From Rhodospirillaceae bacterium bin65 (GTDB taxonomy: Bacteria; Pseudomonadota; Alphaproteobacteria; Bin65), in contig MPMX01000015.1 in assembly GCA_002238725.1 (NCBI GenBank), positions 1 to 64,000 of the forward strand: a DNA stretch of 64,000 bases, written 5' to 3'. A program made the translations under genes and the position numbers. Positions 1-9,367 of this stretch are shown one piece after another (position 1 is the stretch's first letter; each line of letters starts with the position of its first letter). Under the pieces are notes generated by a model, which saw only the letters and a list, made by a program, of their open reading frames with translations, was not told the origin of the DNA and did not search any database.

Positions 1-387
1 CCCCCGACCCCCTCCCCCGGAGGGGAGGGGGAGCTTCGTTCCGGAAACGCCGCGCCAAAGCCGAAAACCGTCGCAATTCCAAGACATTGCCCCCCTCCCC
101 TTGGGGGAGGGGCAGGGGGAGGGGTATCGCGGGGAAGAATCCACCGCTGCCTATTTTTACTCTGCCCGACTTTCGCAGAGAAATCCTCTTCAGAGGGGGA
201 GACCAGGTGGGGGTGGCGTGCCGCAAGACGCACGTCGCCCCAAGGCGATTCCGCCGGCGGCCCTATACACCCCCATCCCCTCCGCTTCGCTCCGGGACTT
301 CCCCCTCTGAAGCGGGATTCGGGCGGCGCTTTCTCGCAGGGAATTCGTACTGCGGGGGCCGCGAAGCCCGGCTGCGCCCGTTCCCGG
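1..387. repeat. Non-coding stretch with inverted repeats
   Basis: No convincing gene is present; the open frames here are arginine/proline-rich and match no family. The stretch is built of palindromic GC-rich elements. C-runs and G-runs at 5-31 and 91-113 can fold on themselves. A 13-base arm at 188-200 (CTTCAGAGGGGGA) is repeated in inverted orientation at 300-312, and the match continues imperfectly to about 181 and 320. Such elements resemble the dispersed extragenic palindromes seen in many Rhodospirillales genomes (recalled, not checked). It lies downstream of the minus-strand alaS unit, so it may also serve as its transcription end. Confidence 0.55.
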
Positions 388-1128
388 CTATCCGGCGCGC
401 TTCGCCTGCCAGCGGCGGACCGTTTTGACCACCGCCGCCATGTGATAGGCCGCCGGTTCGCGCTCGTAGGCCCAGGGCCGCCCGACCGGGCAGGCGCGGC
501 GCGCCAGGCAGCCGACGGTGCGGCAGCCGCGCCCGGCCGGGCTCTCGACATGGTCGACGCAGGCCGGCGAATCGAATTCGGCGAAATCGCCGCCCTCCGG
601 CCCGTTCTCCGGCAGCGCGAAGGCGTCCGCCGGGCAGGTCGTGAGGCAGGGTTTTCCGGCGCAGGTCTCGCACGGATTGTCCAGTGCCGGCGCGTCCGGC
701 AGGGGCAGGGCGTCAGCCGTCAGCAAAGCGCCGCGGAAGGTGTGCCACAGGCCGTATTCCGGGTGGATGACCAGATTGACCGGCGCGCGATGGCCGGCGC
801 CGGCGCGCGCCGCCCATTGCTGGATCGGCGGCCAGGGCGCGCGCATCGCATCGACGACCTCGGCGCCCAGCGCCTCGGCCGCAGCGCGCAGGTATCCGGC
901 AACCCAGCGATCGAGCGGATGGCGGGCGGTCATGTCGGGGCCGCTCGCCCGGAAGGCCCGCCACAGGTCGTTGCCGGCATTGCCGATCAGCACGACCGTC
1001 CCGGCGGCCCGGCCGTCGGACAGCGGCGGCACCGCGTCTTCCGGCACCGGATGGAACGCGCCGCGCAGGAACAGCCCGCTGCCGGCGAGCGGGCCTTCGA
1101 TCCGTCGGGTCCAGTCCGGCTGCGTCAT
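388..1128 (-). CDS. 4Fe-4S ferredoxin-like protein
   Basis: A 246-residue protein with a cysteine-rich C-terminal half. Cys153, 156, 161 and 165 form a CxxCx4CxxxCP cluster motif, and Cys190, 202, 207 and 213 could hold a second cluster. The N-terminal 150 residues carry no motif I recognise. The layout recalls ferredoxin domains attached to larger redox proteins, and resembles the iron-sulfur end of QueG-type reductases, but the catalytic part of QueG is not evident. A strong ribosome site (GGAGGT) lies 6 bases before the ATG, which supports this start. It sits 53 bases after alaS on the same strand and is probably cotranscribed with it. The function is unknown; electron transfer is an inference. 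Confidence 0.8.
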   Translation of the reverse strand: MTQPDWTRRIEGPLAGSGLFLRGAFHPVPEDAVPPLSDGRAAGTVVLIGNAGNDLWRAFRASGPDMTARHPLDRWVAGYLRAAAEALGAEVVDAMRAPWPPIQQWAARAGAGHRAPVNLVIHPEYGLWHTFRGALLTADALPLPDAPALDNPCETCAGKPCLTTCPADAFALPENGPEGGDFAEFDSPACVDHVESPAGRGCRTVGCLARRACPVGRPWAYEREPAAYHMAAVVKTVRRWQAKRAG

Positions 1129-1181
1129 CGCACACCTCCAGCGCCGCCCGGCCGCGCGCGGCGTGGCTCAGGCCGGGCGCT

Positions 1182-3860
1182 TCAGGCCGCCTGGGCGGCG
1201 TCTTTCAGCGCATCCTCGATCGCGGCCAGCGCCGCGTCTGCCGCCGCCGGGTTGGGGCCGCCGGCCTGGGCCATGTCGGGCCGACCGCCGCCGCCCTTGC
1301 CGCCCAATGCCGCCGAGCCGATGCGCACCAGATCGACGGCGCTGACCCGGTCGGTCAGATCGTCCGTAACGCCGACGACGATCGAGGCCTTGCCGCCGCT
1401 GCCGGTAACCAGGGCGACGACGCCGGAGCCGATCTGCGCCTTCAGGTCGTCGGCCATCGGCTTGAGGTCTTTCGGCGAAGCGCCGTCGAGGGCGCGCGGG
1501 GCGAAAGCGATGCCGTTGACCTGTCGTGTCGCCGGCCCGGCCGCTGCGCCGCCGGCCGATCCTGCCGCGGTAACCAGGGCGCGCCGGGCGTCCGCCAGCT
1601 CTCGTTCCAGCTTCTTGCGCTCGTCGAGCAGGGCCGCGATGCGCGACGGCAGGTCGGCCGCGCCGGTCTTCAACACGGCCACAGCCCGGGCCAGTGCGTC
1701 GGATTCGCCGCGGGCAACCTGCTCCGCTGCCGCGCCGGTCACCACCTCGATCCGCCGCACGCCCGCGGCAACCGCGTTCTCCGAGACGATGCGGAACAGG
1801 CCGATATCGCCGGTCCGCCGGACGTGGGTGCCGCCGCACAGTTCGGTCGAGTAGAAATCGCCGGCCTCGTCCGGGGCAGGCGGCCCCATCGAGACGACGC
1901 GCACCTCGTCGCCGTATTTCTCGCCGAACAGGGCGAGCGCGCCAGCCTCGACGGCGGCGTCCGGCGTCATCAGCCGGGTCAGTACCGCGCCGTTGGCGCG
2001 GATACGGCGGTTGACATCGTCTTCGACGGCGGCGGTCTCATCCGGCGTCAGCGCCTTGGGATGGCTGAAATCGAAGCGCATGCGCTCCGGCCCAACCAGC
2101 GAGCCCTTCTGGGTCACATGATCGCCCAGCACCCGGCGCAGGGCTTCGTGGGCCAGGTGGGTGACCGAATGGTTGGCGCGCACCCGGGTCCGGCGTTCGC
2201 CGTCGACGCTCAGCCGCACGGCGTCGCCGACGCTGACAGCGCCCTCGACGACCCTGCCGAAATGAACGTGCAGGCCCTCTGCACGCTGGACGGTGTCGCC
2301 GACCTCGATGCGGCCGGCCTCGGCCTCGAGAATGCCGGTATCGCCGATCTGGCCGCCGGATTCGGCGTAGAAGGGGGTCTGGTTGGCGATGACGGAGACC
2401 GCGTCGCCGGCTTCGGCCCGCTCGACGGTTGCGCCGTCCCGGACCAGCGCGAGGATCTGGCCTTCGGCGGTCTCCGTTTCGTAGCCGAGGAACTCTGTGG
2501 CGCCGTGACGGTCGCGCAGGCCGAACCAGATGCTGTCCTCGGCCTTGTCGCCGGAACCCGCCCACGCCTTGCGCGCCTCGGCGCGCTGGCGCTCCATGGC
2601 GGTATTGAAGCCGTTGAGATCGACCGCCCGGCCCTGGCCGCGCAGCACGTCCTGGGTAAGATCGAGCGGAAAGCCATAGGTGTCGTAGAGCCGGAAGGCG
2701 ACATCGCCGGCCAGCGTTTCGCCGTCGGCCAGTCGGCCGGTCTCTTCGGCGAGCAGCCTGAGGCCGCGGTCCAGAGTCTGCCGGAAGCGGGTTTCCTCCA
2801 GCTTCAGCGTCTCCGCGATCAGGGCTTCGGCGCGCAGCAGTTCCGGAAAGGCGTGGCCCATGATGTCGTTCAGCACGCCGACCAGCCGGTGCATCAGCGG
2901 GTCGCGCGCGCCCACCATATGGGCGTGGCGCATGGCCCGGCGCATGATCCGGCGCAGGACATATCCGCGGCCCTCGTTGGACGGCAGCACGCCATCGGCG
3001 ATCAGGAAAGCCGAGGCGCGCAGATGGTCGGCGATCGCCTTGAAGCTGGCGCGCTGGCCGCCGTCCGGGTCGCCGTCGGTGGCGTGGGCCGCGGCGTCCA
3101 TGATCGGGCGGATCAGGTCGCTGTCGTAGTTGTCGTGCTGGCCCTGGAGGATCGCGGTAATCCGCTCCAGCCCCATTCCGGTATCGATCGACGGCCGGGG
3201 CAGCGGTTCGCGGTTGCCGTCCTCGAACTGCTCGAACTGCATGAAAACGAGATTCCAGACCTCGATGAAGCGGTCGCCGTCCTCGTCCGGGCTGCCCGGC
3301 GGCCCGCCGGGGACATGGTCGCCATGGTCGTAGAAGATCTCGGAACACGGCCCGCACGGCCCGGTATCGCCCATCGACCAGAAATTGTCCGAGGTTCCGA
3401 TCCGGATGACCCGGCGCTCCGGCAGGCCGGCGATCTTGCGCCACAGGTCGAAGGCCTCGTCGTCCTCGGCGTAGACCGTGGCGAGCAGCCGGTCCGCCGG
3501 CAGGCCATACTCATTCGTCACCAGGTTCCAGGCCAGATCGATGGCGACATCCTTGAAATAGTCGCCGAACGAAAAGTTGCCGAGCATCTCGAAAAAGGTG
3601 TGGTGCCGGGCCGTATAGCCGACATTTTCGAGATCGTTGTGTTTGCCGCCGGCGCGGACGCATTTCTGCGAGGTGACCGCCCGGCTGTAGTCGCGCTGTT
3701 CGAGGCCGGTGAAGACGTTCTTGAACTGCACCATGCCGGCGTTGACGAACATCAGCGTCGGGTCGTTGCGCGGCACGAGCGGGCTGGACGCGACCGGCGT
3801 ATGGCCGTGTCGCCCGAAGAAATCGACGAATGCCGAGCGGATTTCGTTGCCTGTGGACAT
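1182..3860 (-). CDS. alaS: Alanyl-tRNA synthetase
   Basis: Charges tRNA-Ala in the cytoplasm. The 892-residue length is normal for the family. The class II catalytic core begins right at the N-terminus ([16 protein letters not shown]), followed by the tRNA-recognition region. The editing domain carries its zinc-type ligands in [10 protein letters not shown] and CGGTH, and the C-terminal domain has the glycine-rich [16 protein letters not shown] segment. The start at 3860 fits the conserved N-terminus. In many alphaproteobacteria alaS follows recA; here a MaoC gene on the opposite strand and a repeat region lie between them. Confidence 0.98.
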   Translation of the reverse strand: MSTGNEIRSAFVDFFGRHGHTPVASSPLVPRNDPTLMFVNAGMVQFKNVFTGLEQRDYSRAVTSQKCVRAGGKHNDLENVGYTARHHTFFEMLGNFSFGDYFKDVAIDLAWNLVTNEYGLPADRLLATVYAEDDEAFDLWRKIAGLPERRVIRIGTSDNFWSMGDTGPCGPCSEIFYDHGDHVPGGPPGSPDEDGDRFIEVWNLVFMQFEQFEDGNREPLPRPSIDTGMGLERITAILQGQHDNYDSDLIRPIMDAAAHATDGDPDGGQRASFKAIADHLRASAFLIADGVLPSNEGRGYVLRRIMRRAMRHAHMVGARDPLMHRLVGVLNDIMGHAFPELLRAEALIAETLKLEETRFRQTLDRGLRLLAEETGRLADGETLAGDVAFRLYDTYGFPLDLTQDVLRGQGRAVDLNGFNTAMERQRAEARKAWAGSGDKAEDSIWFGLRDRHGATEFLGYETETAEGQILALVRDGATVERAEAGDAVSVIANQTPFYAESGGQIGDTGILEAEAGRIEVGDTVQRAEGLHVHFGRVVEGAVSVGDAVRLSVDGERRTRVRANHSVTHLAHEALRRVLGDHVTQKGSLVGPERMRFDFSHPKALTPDETAAVEDDVNRRIRANGAVLTRLMTPDAAVEAGALALFGEKYGDEVRVVSMGPPAPDEAGDFYSTELCGGTHVRRTGDIGLFRIVSENAVAAGVRRIEVVTGAAAEQVARGESDALARAVAVLKTGAADLPSRIAALLDERKKLERELADARRALVTAAGSAGGAAAGPATRQVNGIAFAPRALDGASPKDLKPMADDLKAQIGSGVVALVTGSGGKASIVVGVTDDLTDRVSAVDLVRIGSAALGGKGGGGRPDMAQAGGPNPAAADAALAAIEDALKDAAQAA

Positions 3861-3889
3861 GGCGACAATCTATGGCTGGGGGCCCTGAC

Positions 3890-3911
3890 AAGAAAGCGGC
3901 AAGAAAGCGGC
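3890..3911. repeat. 11-bp tandem duplication upstream of alaS
   Basis: The unit AAGAAAGCGGC occurs twice head to tail (3890-3900 and 3901-3911) in the 126-base gap between the divergent alaS and MaoC genes. It falls in the probable alaS leader. No function is evident; replication slippage is the simplest origin. Confidence 0.9.
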
Positions 3912-3986
3912 GACCGAACCGGCGCCCGCCCCGTGGACACGCCCAATCGCCGCACAACCCCGAACATGGATGGGAGCATGACATAG

Positions 3987-4466
3987 ATGAGCAAGCGGGA
4001 AAGGAACGCAAGAGCGTCGCGCTGGTTCGAGGATTTCAGCCTCGGCGAGGTCTACACCCTGCCGTCACGCACCCAGACCGGCGGCCTGTTCGCCATGTTC
4101 CAGGCGGCGTCGGGCGACAACGACCCGATCCATTACGATGCGGAATACTGCCGGGCGCGCGGCCATCGCGACATGCTCGCCCACGGCATGCAGGTCATGA
4201 TCCAGTCGGCGGCGGGCGCCGGCTCATTCCCGTCCGAGGTGGCCGATTCGCTGGTCGCCATGCTCGACGTCAGCGGATCCTTCCTCAAGCCGGTCTACCG
4301 GGAGGACACGCTCTACCCGCAGCTCGAGATCGTCGCTTTGGAGCCGCAGAACAGCACCGGCATCCTGACCATGCGCGCGACCATTCATAACCAGGACGAT
4401 ACGTTGGTCTTCGAAGGCCAACACCGCTACCTGATCCGCAAGCGCCCGGACGGCGGCGGGGCGTAG
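3987..4466 (+). CDS. MaoC-like hydratase/dehydratase
   Basis: A 159-residue single hot-dog domain protein of the MaoC/R-specific enoyl-CoA hydratase type. The hydratase signature is visible in GDNDPIHYDAEYCRARGH, with the Asp and His expected to activate water, followed by the conserved MLAHGMQ turn. Family members hydrate enoyl-CoA or dehydrate hydroxyacyl-CoA; the actual substrate cannot be told from sequence. It is transcribed alone, divergently from alaS, and is followed by a repeat-rich intergenic region, so the context gives no pathway. Confidence 0.88.
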   Translation: MSKRERNARASRWFEDFSLGEVYTLPSRTQTGGLFAMFQAASGDNDPIHYDAEYCRARGHRDMLAHGMQVMIQSAAGAGSFPSEVADSLVAMLDVSGSFLKPVYREDTLYPQLEIVALEPQNSTGILTMRATIHNQDDTLVFEGQHRYLIRKRPDGGGA

Positions 4467-4896
4467 CCCGTGTGCTCGATTTTTGCGCCGCGACGGGGGC
4501 GCGGCGCTGCCCGATCCACCCCCTTTTGCCGCCCCGGACGGAGCGCAGCGCAGATCCGGGGTCCAGGAGCCTGCCCTGAGCTTGTCAAAGGGGCCACGGG
4601 CCGAAGCCTTTCGGGTCGGCCCTTCGGCTTCGCTCAGGGCAGGCCCTGGGCCCCTTTCCGATAGCCGACGCCTCAAAGTGCCCCCTCTGTGCCACCCCGG
4701 ACGGAGCGCAGCGGAGATCCGGGGTCCAGGGGCCACAGGAAAGGTCGTGCCGGGCGACTCTGGGCCCCGGATCAAGTCCGGGGCGGCAATGATAGCAATT
4801 GTCAGGCATCGCCGAACGGGCGGCGTTTGCAGGTATCGCCGCCCCCCCCCGGCCGTAGGCGGAAATCCGGCCCTGCACGGTCAAAAGCAGGAGACC
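4467..4896. repeat. REP-like intergenic repeat cluster
   Basis: About 430 bases between the convergent MaoC and GFA genes with no plausible gene. A 36-base element begins at 4532 and recurs at 4695 with one mismatch; each copy has an internal hairpin from CCCCGGA and TCCGGGG. An inverted repeat pairs CCTGCCCTGAGC (4570-4581) with GCTCAGGGCAGG (4632-4643). A third element around 4763-4785 contains CCCCGGATCAAGTCCGGGG. These match the style of extragenic palindromes common in alphaproteobacteria (general knowledge). They probably end or stabilise the two converging transcripts. Confidence 0.85.
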
Positions 4897-5361
4897 CTAA
4901 CCCTCCCGCGGCGGCAGCGGCGCGCGGTTGTCGGAGGCGGCGGGGAAATGGTGCCGGTCGGGCAGGTCGTAGTAGTCACCCTTGTCGTCGGCATAGATGC
5001 CGAAGGCGGTCCTGAGGCCGGTCGCCCCGTCCAGGGTTCCGGCGGCGATCGAGATCTTGCCGGAGCCGGTGAACTCGAAGAACAGCGTCGCGCCGCAGCG
5101 CTCGCAGAAGCCGCGCCGGCTTTCCGGCCCGGAGGCGTACCAGCGCAGGCTGTCGGCGGACTCCAGCTCGAAATCGTCGGTCCAGGCCTGGGTCGCCGCC
5201 AGGTAATGGCCCGTGGTCTTGCGGCAGGCCGTGCAGTGGCACTCGATCACGTCGCGCATCGGGCCGCGTATCCGGTAGACCACGCCGCCGCACAGGCAGG
5301 AACCGCGCTGGCCGGCCGCCGCGTCCTTTTCTTCCGGACCGCCGGAGCCGCCGGCGGCCAT
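4897..5361 (-). CDS. GFA / CENP-V family zinc-binding protein
   Basis: A 154-residue protein of the glutathione-dependent formaldehyde-activating (GFA) fold. Three cysteine pairs are visible: GSCLCGGVVY, CHCTACRKTTGHY and FCERCGATLFF, matching the family's zinc ligands. Most members have no proven substrate, and formaldehyde activation should not be assumed. The chosen ATG at 5361 leaves 25 bases after the recA stop; a longer frame would overlap recA and adds no conserved sequence. It is probably read through from recA, although nothing else ties it to DNA repair. Confidence 0.88.
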   Translation of the reverse strand: MAAGGSGGPEEKDAAAGQRGSCLCGGVVYRIRGPMRDVIECHCTACRKTTGHYLAATQAWTDDFELESADSLRWYASGPESRRGFCERCGATLFFEFTGSGKISIAAGTLDGATGLRTAFGIYADDKGDYYDLPDRHHFPAASDNRAPLPPREG

Positions 5362-5386
5362 TAACGCGCCTGTCCGTGCGGTGCGG

Positions 5387-6472
<1,086 letters not shown>

Positions 6473-6567
6473 TGAACGCTCCCTTATTCCATATCTGCCG
6501 CAGTGTGACGAGGGGGTCGCGGCAGGCTCCAAACCTCATGAAGCCCGAACGTATCGCATTTGTTCCG

Positions 6568-6582
6568 GTTCTTCAAGTGTTC
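6568..6582 (-). promoter_or_regulatory. LexA (SOS) box of recA
   Basis: The sequence GTTCTTCAAGTGTTC is an exact GTTC-N7-GTTC, the LexA operator established for alphaproteobacteria (read as GAAC-N7-GAAC on the recA strand). On the minus strand it overlaps a possible -35 (TTGAAG, 6571-6576), with GATACG about 16 bases on as a candidate -10. It lies about 96 bases before the recA start. LexA bound here would block the promoter, giving damage-induced recA. Confidence 0.88.
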
Positions 6583-6638
6583 ATGTTGTGTTTATTTTTG
6601 TTCTTTCGGCAATATCCGGGGGAGGGCAGGAAAAAGCG

Positions 6639-7871
6639 TCAGGCGCCGTGGCGGCGGAAGACCAGGCTGCAGTTCGTGCCGCCGAAGCCGAAGCTGTTGC
6701 TCATCGCCTGGTGGAGCCCGGCGTCGTCGATCCGCTCGGTCACCAGCGAAAGGCCGTCGGCCGCCGGGTCCGGCTCGTCCAGATTGGCCGACGCGGCGAC
6801 GAAATCCTCGTTCAGCATGATCAGGGAATAGATCGCCTCATGCACGCCGGCGGCGCCCAGCGCATGGCCGGTCAGCGATTTCGTCGACGCGATATACGGC
6901 TTCTGGTTGCCCTTGCCGTTGGTGAAGACGGCCCGGATCGCCTCCAGCTCCGTGGCGTCGCCGACCGGCGTGGAGGTGCCGTGGGTATTGATGTAGTCGA
7001 CCGGCGCGTCGAGCCCGTCCATCGCCATCTTCATGCAGCGCGCCGCCCCGTCGCCGGAGGGCTGGACCATGTCGTAGCCGTCGGAGGTGGCGCCGTAGCC
7101 GACGATCTCGCCATAGACCTTCGCACCGCGCGCCGCGGCATGCTCCAGTTCCTCGACGACGACGCAGCCGCCGCCGCCGGAAATCACGAAGCCGTCCCGG
7201 TTGACGTCGAACGGGCGCGAGGCCTTCTCCGGCGTGTCGTTATAGCCGGAGGACAGGGCGGGCATGGCGTCGAACAGCATCGACAGCGACCAGTGCAGCT
7301 CCTCGCCGCCGCCGGCGAACACGACATCCTGCTTGCCGAGCTGGATCTGCTCCAGCGCGTTGCCGATGCAATGGGCGCTGGTCGAGCAGGCCGAGGTGAT
7401 CGAATAGTTGACGCCCCGGATGCCGAACGGCGTCGCCAGGGTCGCCGAGTTGGTGCTCGACATGGTCCGCGGCACCATGAACGGCCCGATCTTGCGGGTC
7501 GTGCCCTTGTCGCGCAGCAGGTCTGCGGCCAGGACCTGATTCCGGGTCGAAGGCCCGCCCGAACCCATGATGAGGCCGGTCCGCTCGTTCGAAATGTCCG
7601 CCGGCTCCAGCCCGGCGTCGGCGATGGCCTCTTCCATCGCGACATAGTTGTAGACCGCGCCGTCGCCCATAAAGCGGCGCAGCCGCCGGTCGACCGCCTT
7701 GTCCGGGTCCATGCGGATCGCGCCGTGGATGTGGCTGCGGAAGCCCATGTCCCGGTAGGTCTCGCAGAAGCGGATGCCCGAGGCGCCGTCGCGCAGGGAC
7801 TCCGTCACCTCGCCGCGATTGTTGCCGATCGCGGAGACGATGCCGATCCCGGTGATGACAGCGCGCCTCAT
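6639..7871 (-). CDS. fabB: Beta-ketoacyl-ACP synthase I
   Basis: Condensing enzyme that elongates fatty acids and, with FabA, allows unsaturated chains to form under anaerobic-type synthesis. The 410 residues show the thiolase fold with the active-site cysteine in SACSTSAH, the two histidines in [11 protein letters not shown] and [12 protein letters not shown], and the C-terminal NSFGFGGTN loop. Its start lies 12 bases after the fabA stop, so the pair is one operon and probably translationally linked. FabF/FabB are close paralogues; adjacency to fabA decides for FabB. Confidence 0.95.
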   Translation of the reverse strand: MRRAVITGIGIVSAIGNNRGEVTESLRDGASGIRFCETYRDMGFRSHIHGAIRMDPDKAVDRRLRRFMGDGAVYNYVAMEEAIADAGLEPADISNERTGLIMGSGGPSTRNQVLAADLLRDKGTTRKIGPFMVPRTMSSTNSATLATPFGIRGVNYSITSACSTSAHCIGNALEQIQLGKQDVVFAGGGEELHWSLSMLFDAMPALSSGYNDTPEKASRPFDVNRDGFVISGGGGCVVVEELEHAAARGAKVYGEIVGYGATSDGYDMVQPSGDGAARCMKMAMDGLDAPVDYINTHGTSTPVGDATELEAIRAVFTNGKGNQKPYIASTKSLTGHALGAAGVHEAIYSLIMLNEDFVAASANLDEPDPAADGLSLVTERIDDAGLHQAMSNSFGFGGTNCSLVFRRHGA

Positions 7872-7883
7872 CCTGATGCTCCG

Positions 7884-8396
7884 TCAGCCGGTGAACAGGC
7901 CGACCCGAAGGTTGCCGGCCTCGTATATGACCTTTCCGTCCGCCAGTACCTGCCCGTCGGCCACGCCGAGAACAAGTTTCCGCGCAATCACCCGGCGGAA
8001 ATCGATCCGGTAGGTCACCAGTTTGGCGGTCGGCAGCACCTGGTCGGCGAACTTGACCTCGCCGACGCCGAGCGCCCGGCCGCGGCCCGGATGCCCCAGC
8101 CAGCCGAGATGGAAGCCGACGAGCTGCCACAGCGCATCGACGCCCAGGCAGCCGGGCATCACGGGATCGCTCTCGAAATGGCACTCGAAGAACCACAGGT
8201 CCGGCCGGATATCGAACTCGGCCGTCAGGGTCCCCTTGCCGTGCGCCCCGCCGTCTTTCGCGATATTGACGATCCGGTCGAACATCAGCATGGGCGGCAG
8301 GGGCAGCCGCGCGTTGCCCGGACCGAACAGTTCGCCATGGCCGCAGGCGATCAGGTCTTCATAGTCGAAGGCGTTGCGGTCGCGGAAATCCGTCAT
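7884..8396 (-). CDS. fabA: 3-hydroxydecanoyl-ACP dehydratase/isomerase
   Basis: Dehydrates beta-hydroxydecanoyl-ACP and isomerises the trans-2 to the cis-3 product, the branch point to unsaturated fatty acids. The 170-residue protein shows the catalytic His in [17 protein letters not shown] and the partner Asp in [16 protein letters not shown]. The start at 8396 ([15 protein letters not shown]) matches the usual N-terminus; 18 upstream in-frame residues lack similarity. It leads the fabA-fabB operon. Confidence 0.96.
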   Translation of the reverse strand: MTDFRDRNAFDYEDLIACGHGELFGPGNARLPLPPMLMFDRIVNIAKDGGAHGKGTLTAEFDIRPDLWFFECHFESDPVMPGCLGVDALWQLVGFHLGWLGHPGRGRALGVGEVKFADQVLPTAKLVTYRIDFRRVIARKLVLGVADGQVLADGKVIYEAGNLRVGLFTG

Positions 8397-8508
8397 CGTG
8401 CCGTCGGCGGGCTCTGGCGTTGTTGTCAGGCACACCAAAACCCTACGCACTCACCGGCTTCCATTACGCAGGCCGCAAGTCCGCAGAGGGCATCGACGCG
8501 CCCGGAAC

Positions 8509-8550
8509 TGTCAACATGTCCTTGAAAAAACGCATATAGGAACCGGTTCC
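8509..8550 (-). promoter_or_regulatory. Candidate fabA promoter/operator
   Basis: Between the glycerophosphodiesterase stop and fabA there is a perfect 12-base palindrome GGAACCGGTTCC (8539-8550), directly followed on the minus strand by TATATG, and then a perfect TTGACA (8509-8514). No good -10 sits 16-18 bases from the TTGACA, so which element is the promoter is unclear. The palindrome is a plausible operator; the regulator is unknown. Confidence 0.35.
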
Positions 8551-8568
8551 GGAAAACGCCAAGAAAAA

Positions 8569-9291
8569 TTACAGCGCCGCGGCAATCGCACCGGGACAAT
8601 CGCTGAACACGCCGGTGACGCCCCAGGAAAACAGGTCCCGCGCGCGGCCGCCGTCGTTGACCGTGTAGACGCCGATTTCGATGCCCTCGGCAGTCAGTTG
8701 CCGGACCGGGTCCGCGGCCAGTCCGCGGTCGCCGACATGAAGCGCTGCCGCGCCCAGGGTTTCAAAGGCCTCTCGCCATTCGTCCGCGAGTGTGGGTGTT
8801 ACCACGGCGACCGGCAGGTCGGGGGCGGCCTTGCGCACCGCCACGAGGGCGGCATGGTCGAAACTGGAGACCAGAGGCGGGTCCTGCGCCCGCCATGCCC
8901 GTCCGAGCACCGCCACCAGCGCCGCAGCTGCGGCAGACGAATCGCCTGCCTCGCATTTGAGCTCGATATCGAGACGCAGATCCAGCGCGTGCGCCGCATC
9001 GATGGCATCGTCGAGCGACGGGACGGGCTCGCCGGCAAAAGCTGCGCCGAATCGCGTGCCGGCATCCATCGCGGTAAGCCGCGCCAGCGGAAGTTCCCGG
9101 ACCCGGCCGGTCGCCGTCGTCGTCCGGTCGACGCTCGGGTCGTGCATCAGCACCAGCCGGTGGTCGGCGGTCAGGCGAACGTCGATCTCGACCCATCGGC
9201 AGCCCTGCCGGGCCGCCTCACGCAGCCCGGCCAGGGTGTTCTCAGGTGCATCCAGCGCCGCGCCACGATGGCCGATGACGCGGGGCAGCAT
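8569..9291 (-). CDS. Glycerophosphodiester phosphodiesterase
   Basis: Hydrolyses glycerophosphodiesters from phospholipid turnover to glycerol-3-phosphate and an alcohol. The TIM-barrel signatures are clear: IGHRGAALDAPENTL with the catalytic His, WVEIDVRLTADHRLVLMHD with the metal-binding Glu/Asp and second His, and a late VYTVND strand. The 240-residue form starting at 9291 (MLPRVIGHRGA) fits cytoplasmic members; an extension to 9453 is arginine/alanine-rich, overlaps the pnp end and is unlikely. There is no signal peptide. It lies 76 bases downstream of pnp, so some readthrough from the nusA operon is possible. Confidence 0.92.
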   Translation of the reverse strand: MLPRVIGHRGAALDAPENTLAGLREAARQGCRWVEIDVRLTADHRLVLMHDPSVDRTTTATGRVRELPLARLTAMDAGTRFGAAFAGEPVPSLDDAIDAAHALDLRLDIELKCEAGDSSAAAAALVAVLGRAWRAQDPPLVSSFDHAALVAVRKAAPDLPVAVVTPTLADEWREAFETLGAAALHVGDRGLAADPVRQLTAEGIEIGVYTVNDGGRARDLFSWGVTGVFSDCPGAIAAAL

Positions 9292-9367
9292 CGGCCGGCC
9301 GCCCGCCCGTGCCGGCACTTCCGACGGCCCGGGCGCGCAAGCGCAGTAAAGCGGCTGTGCCCGCAGC

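Noticed and set aside
87-428. Plus-strand frame in the first 430 bases
   Set aside because: Arg/Pro-rich, spans inverted repeats and overlaps the iron-sulfur gene; no sign of coding.
1824-3986. A 720-codon plus-strand frame opposite alaS
   Set aside because: Antisense shadow of a certain alaS gene; no domain or signal is visible.
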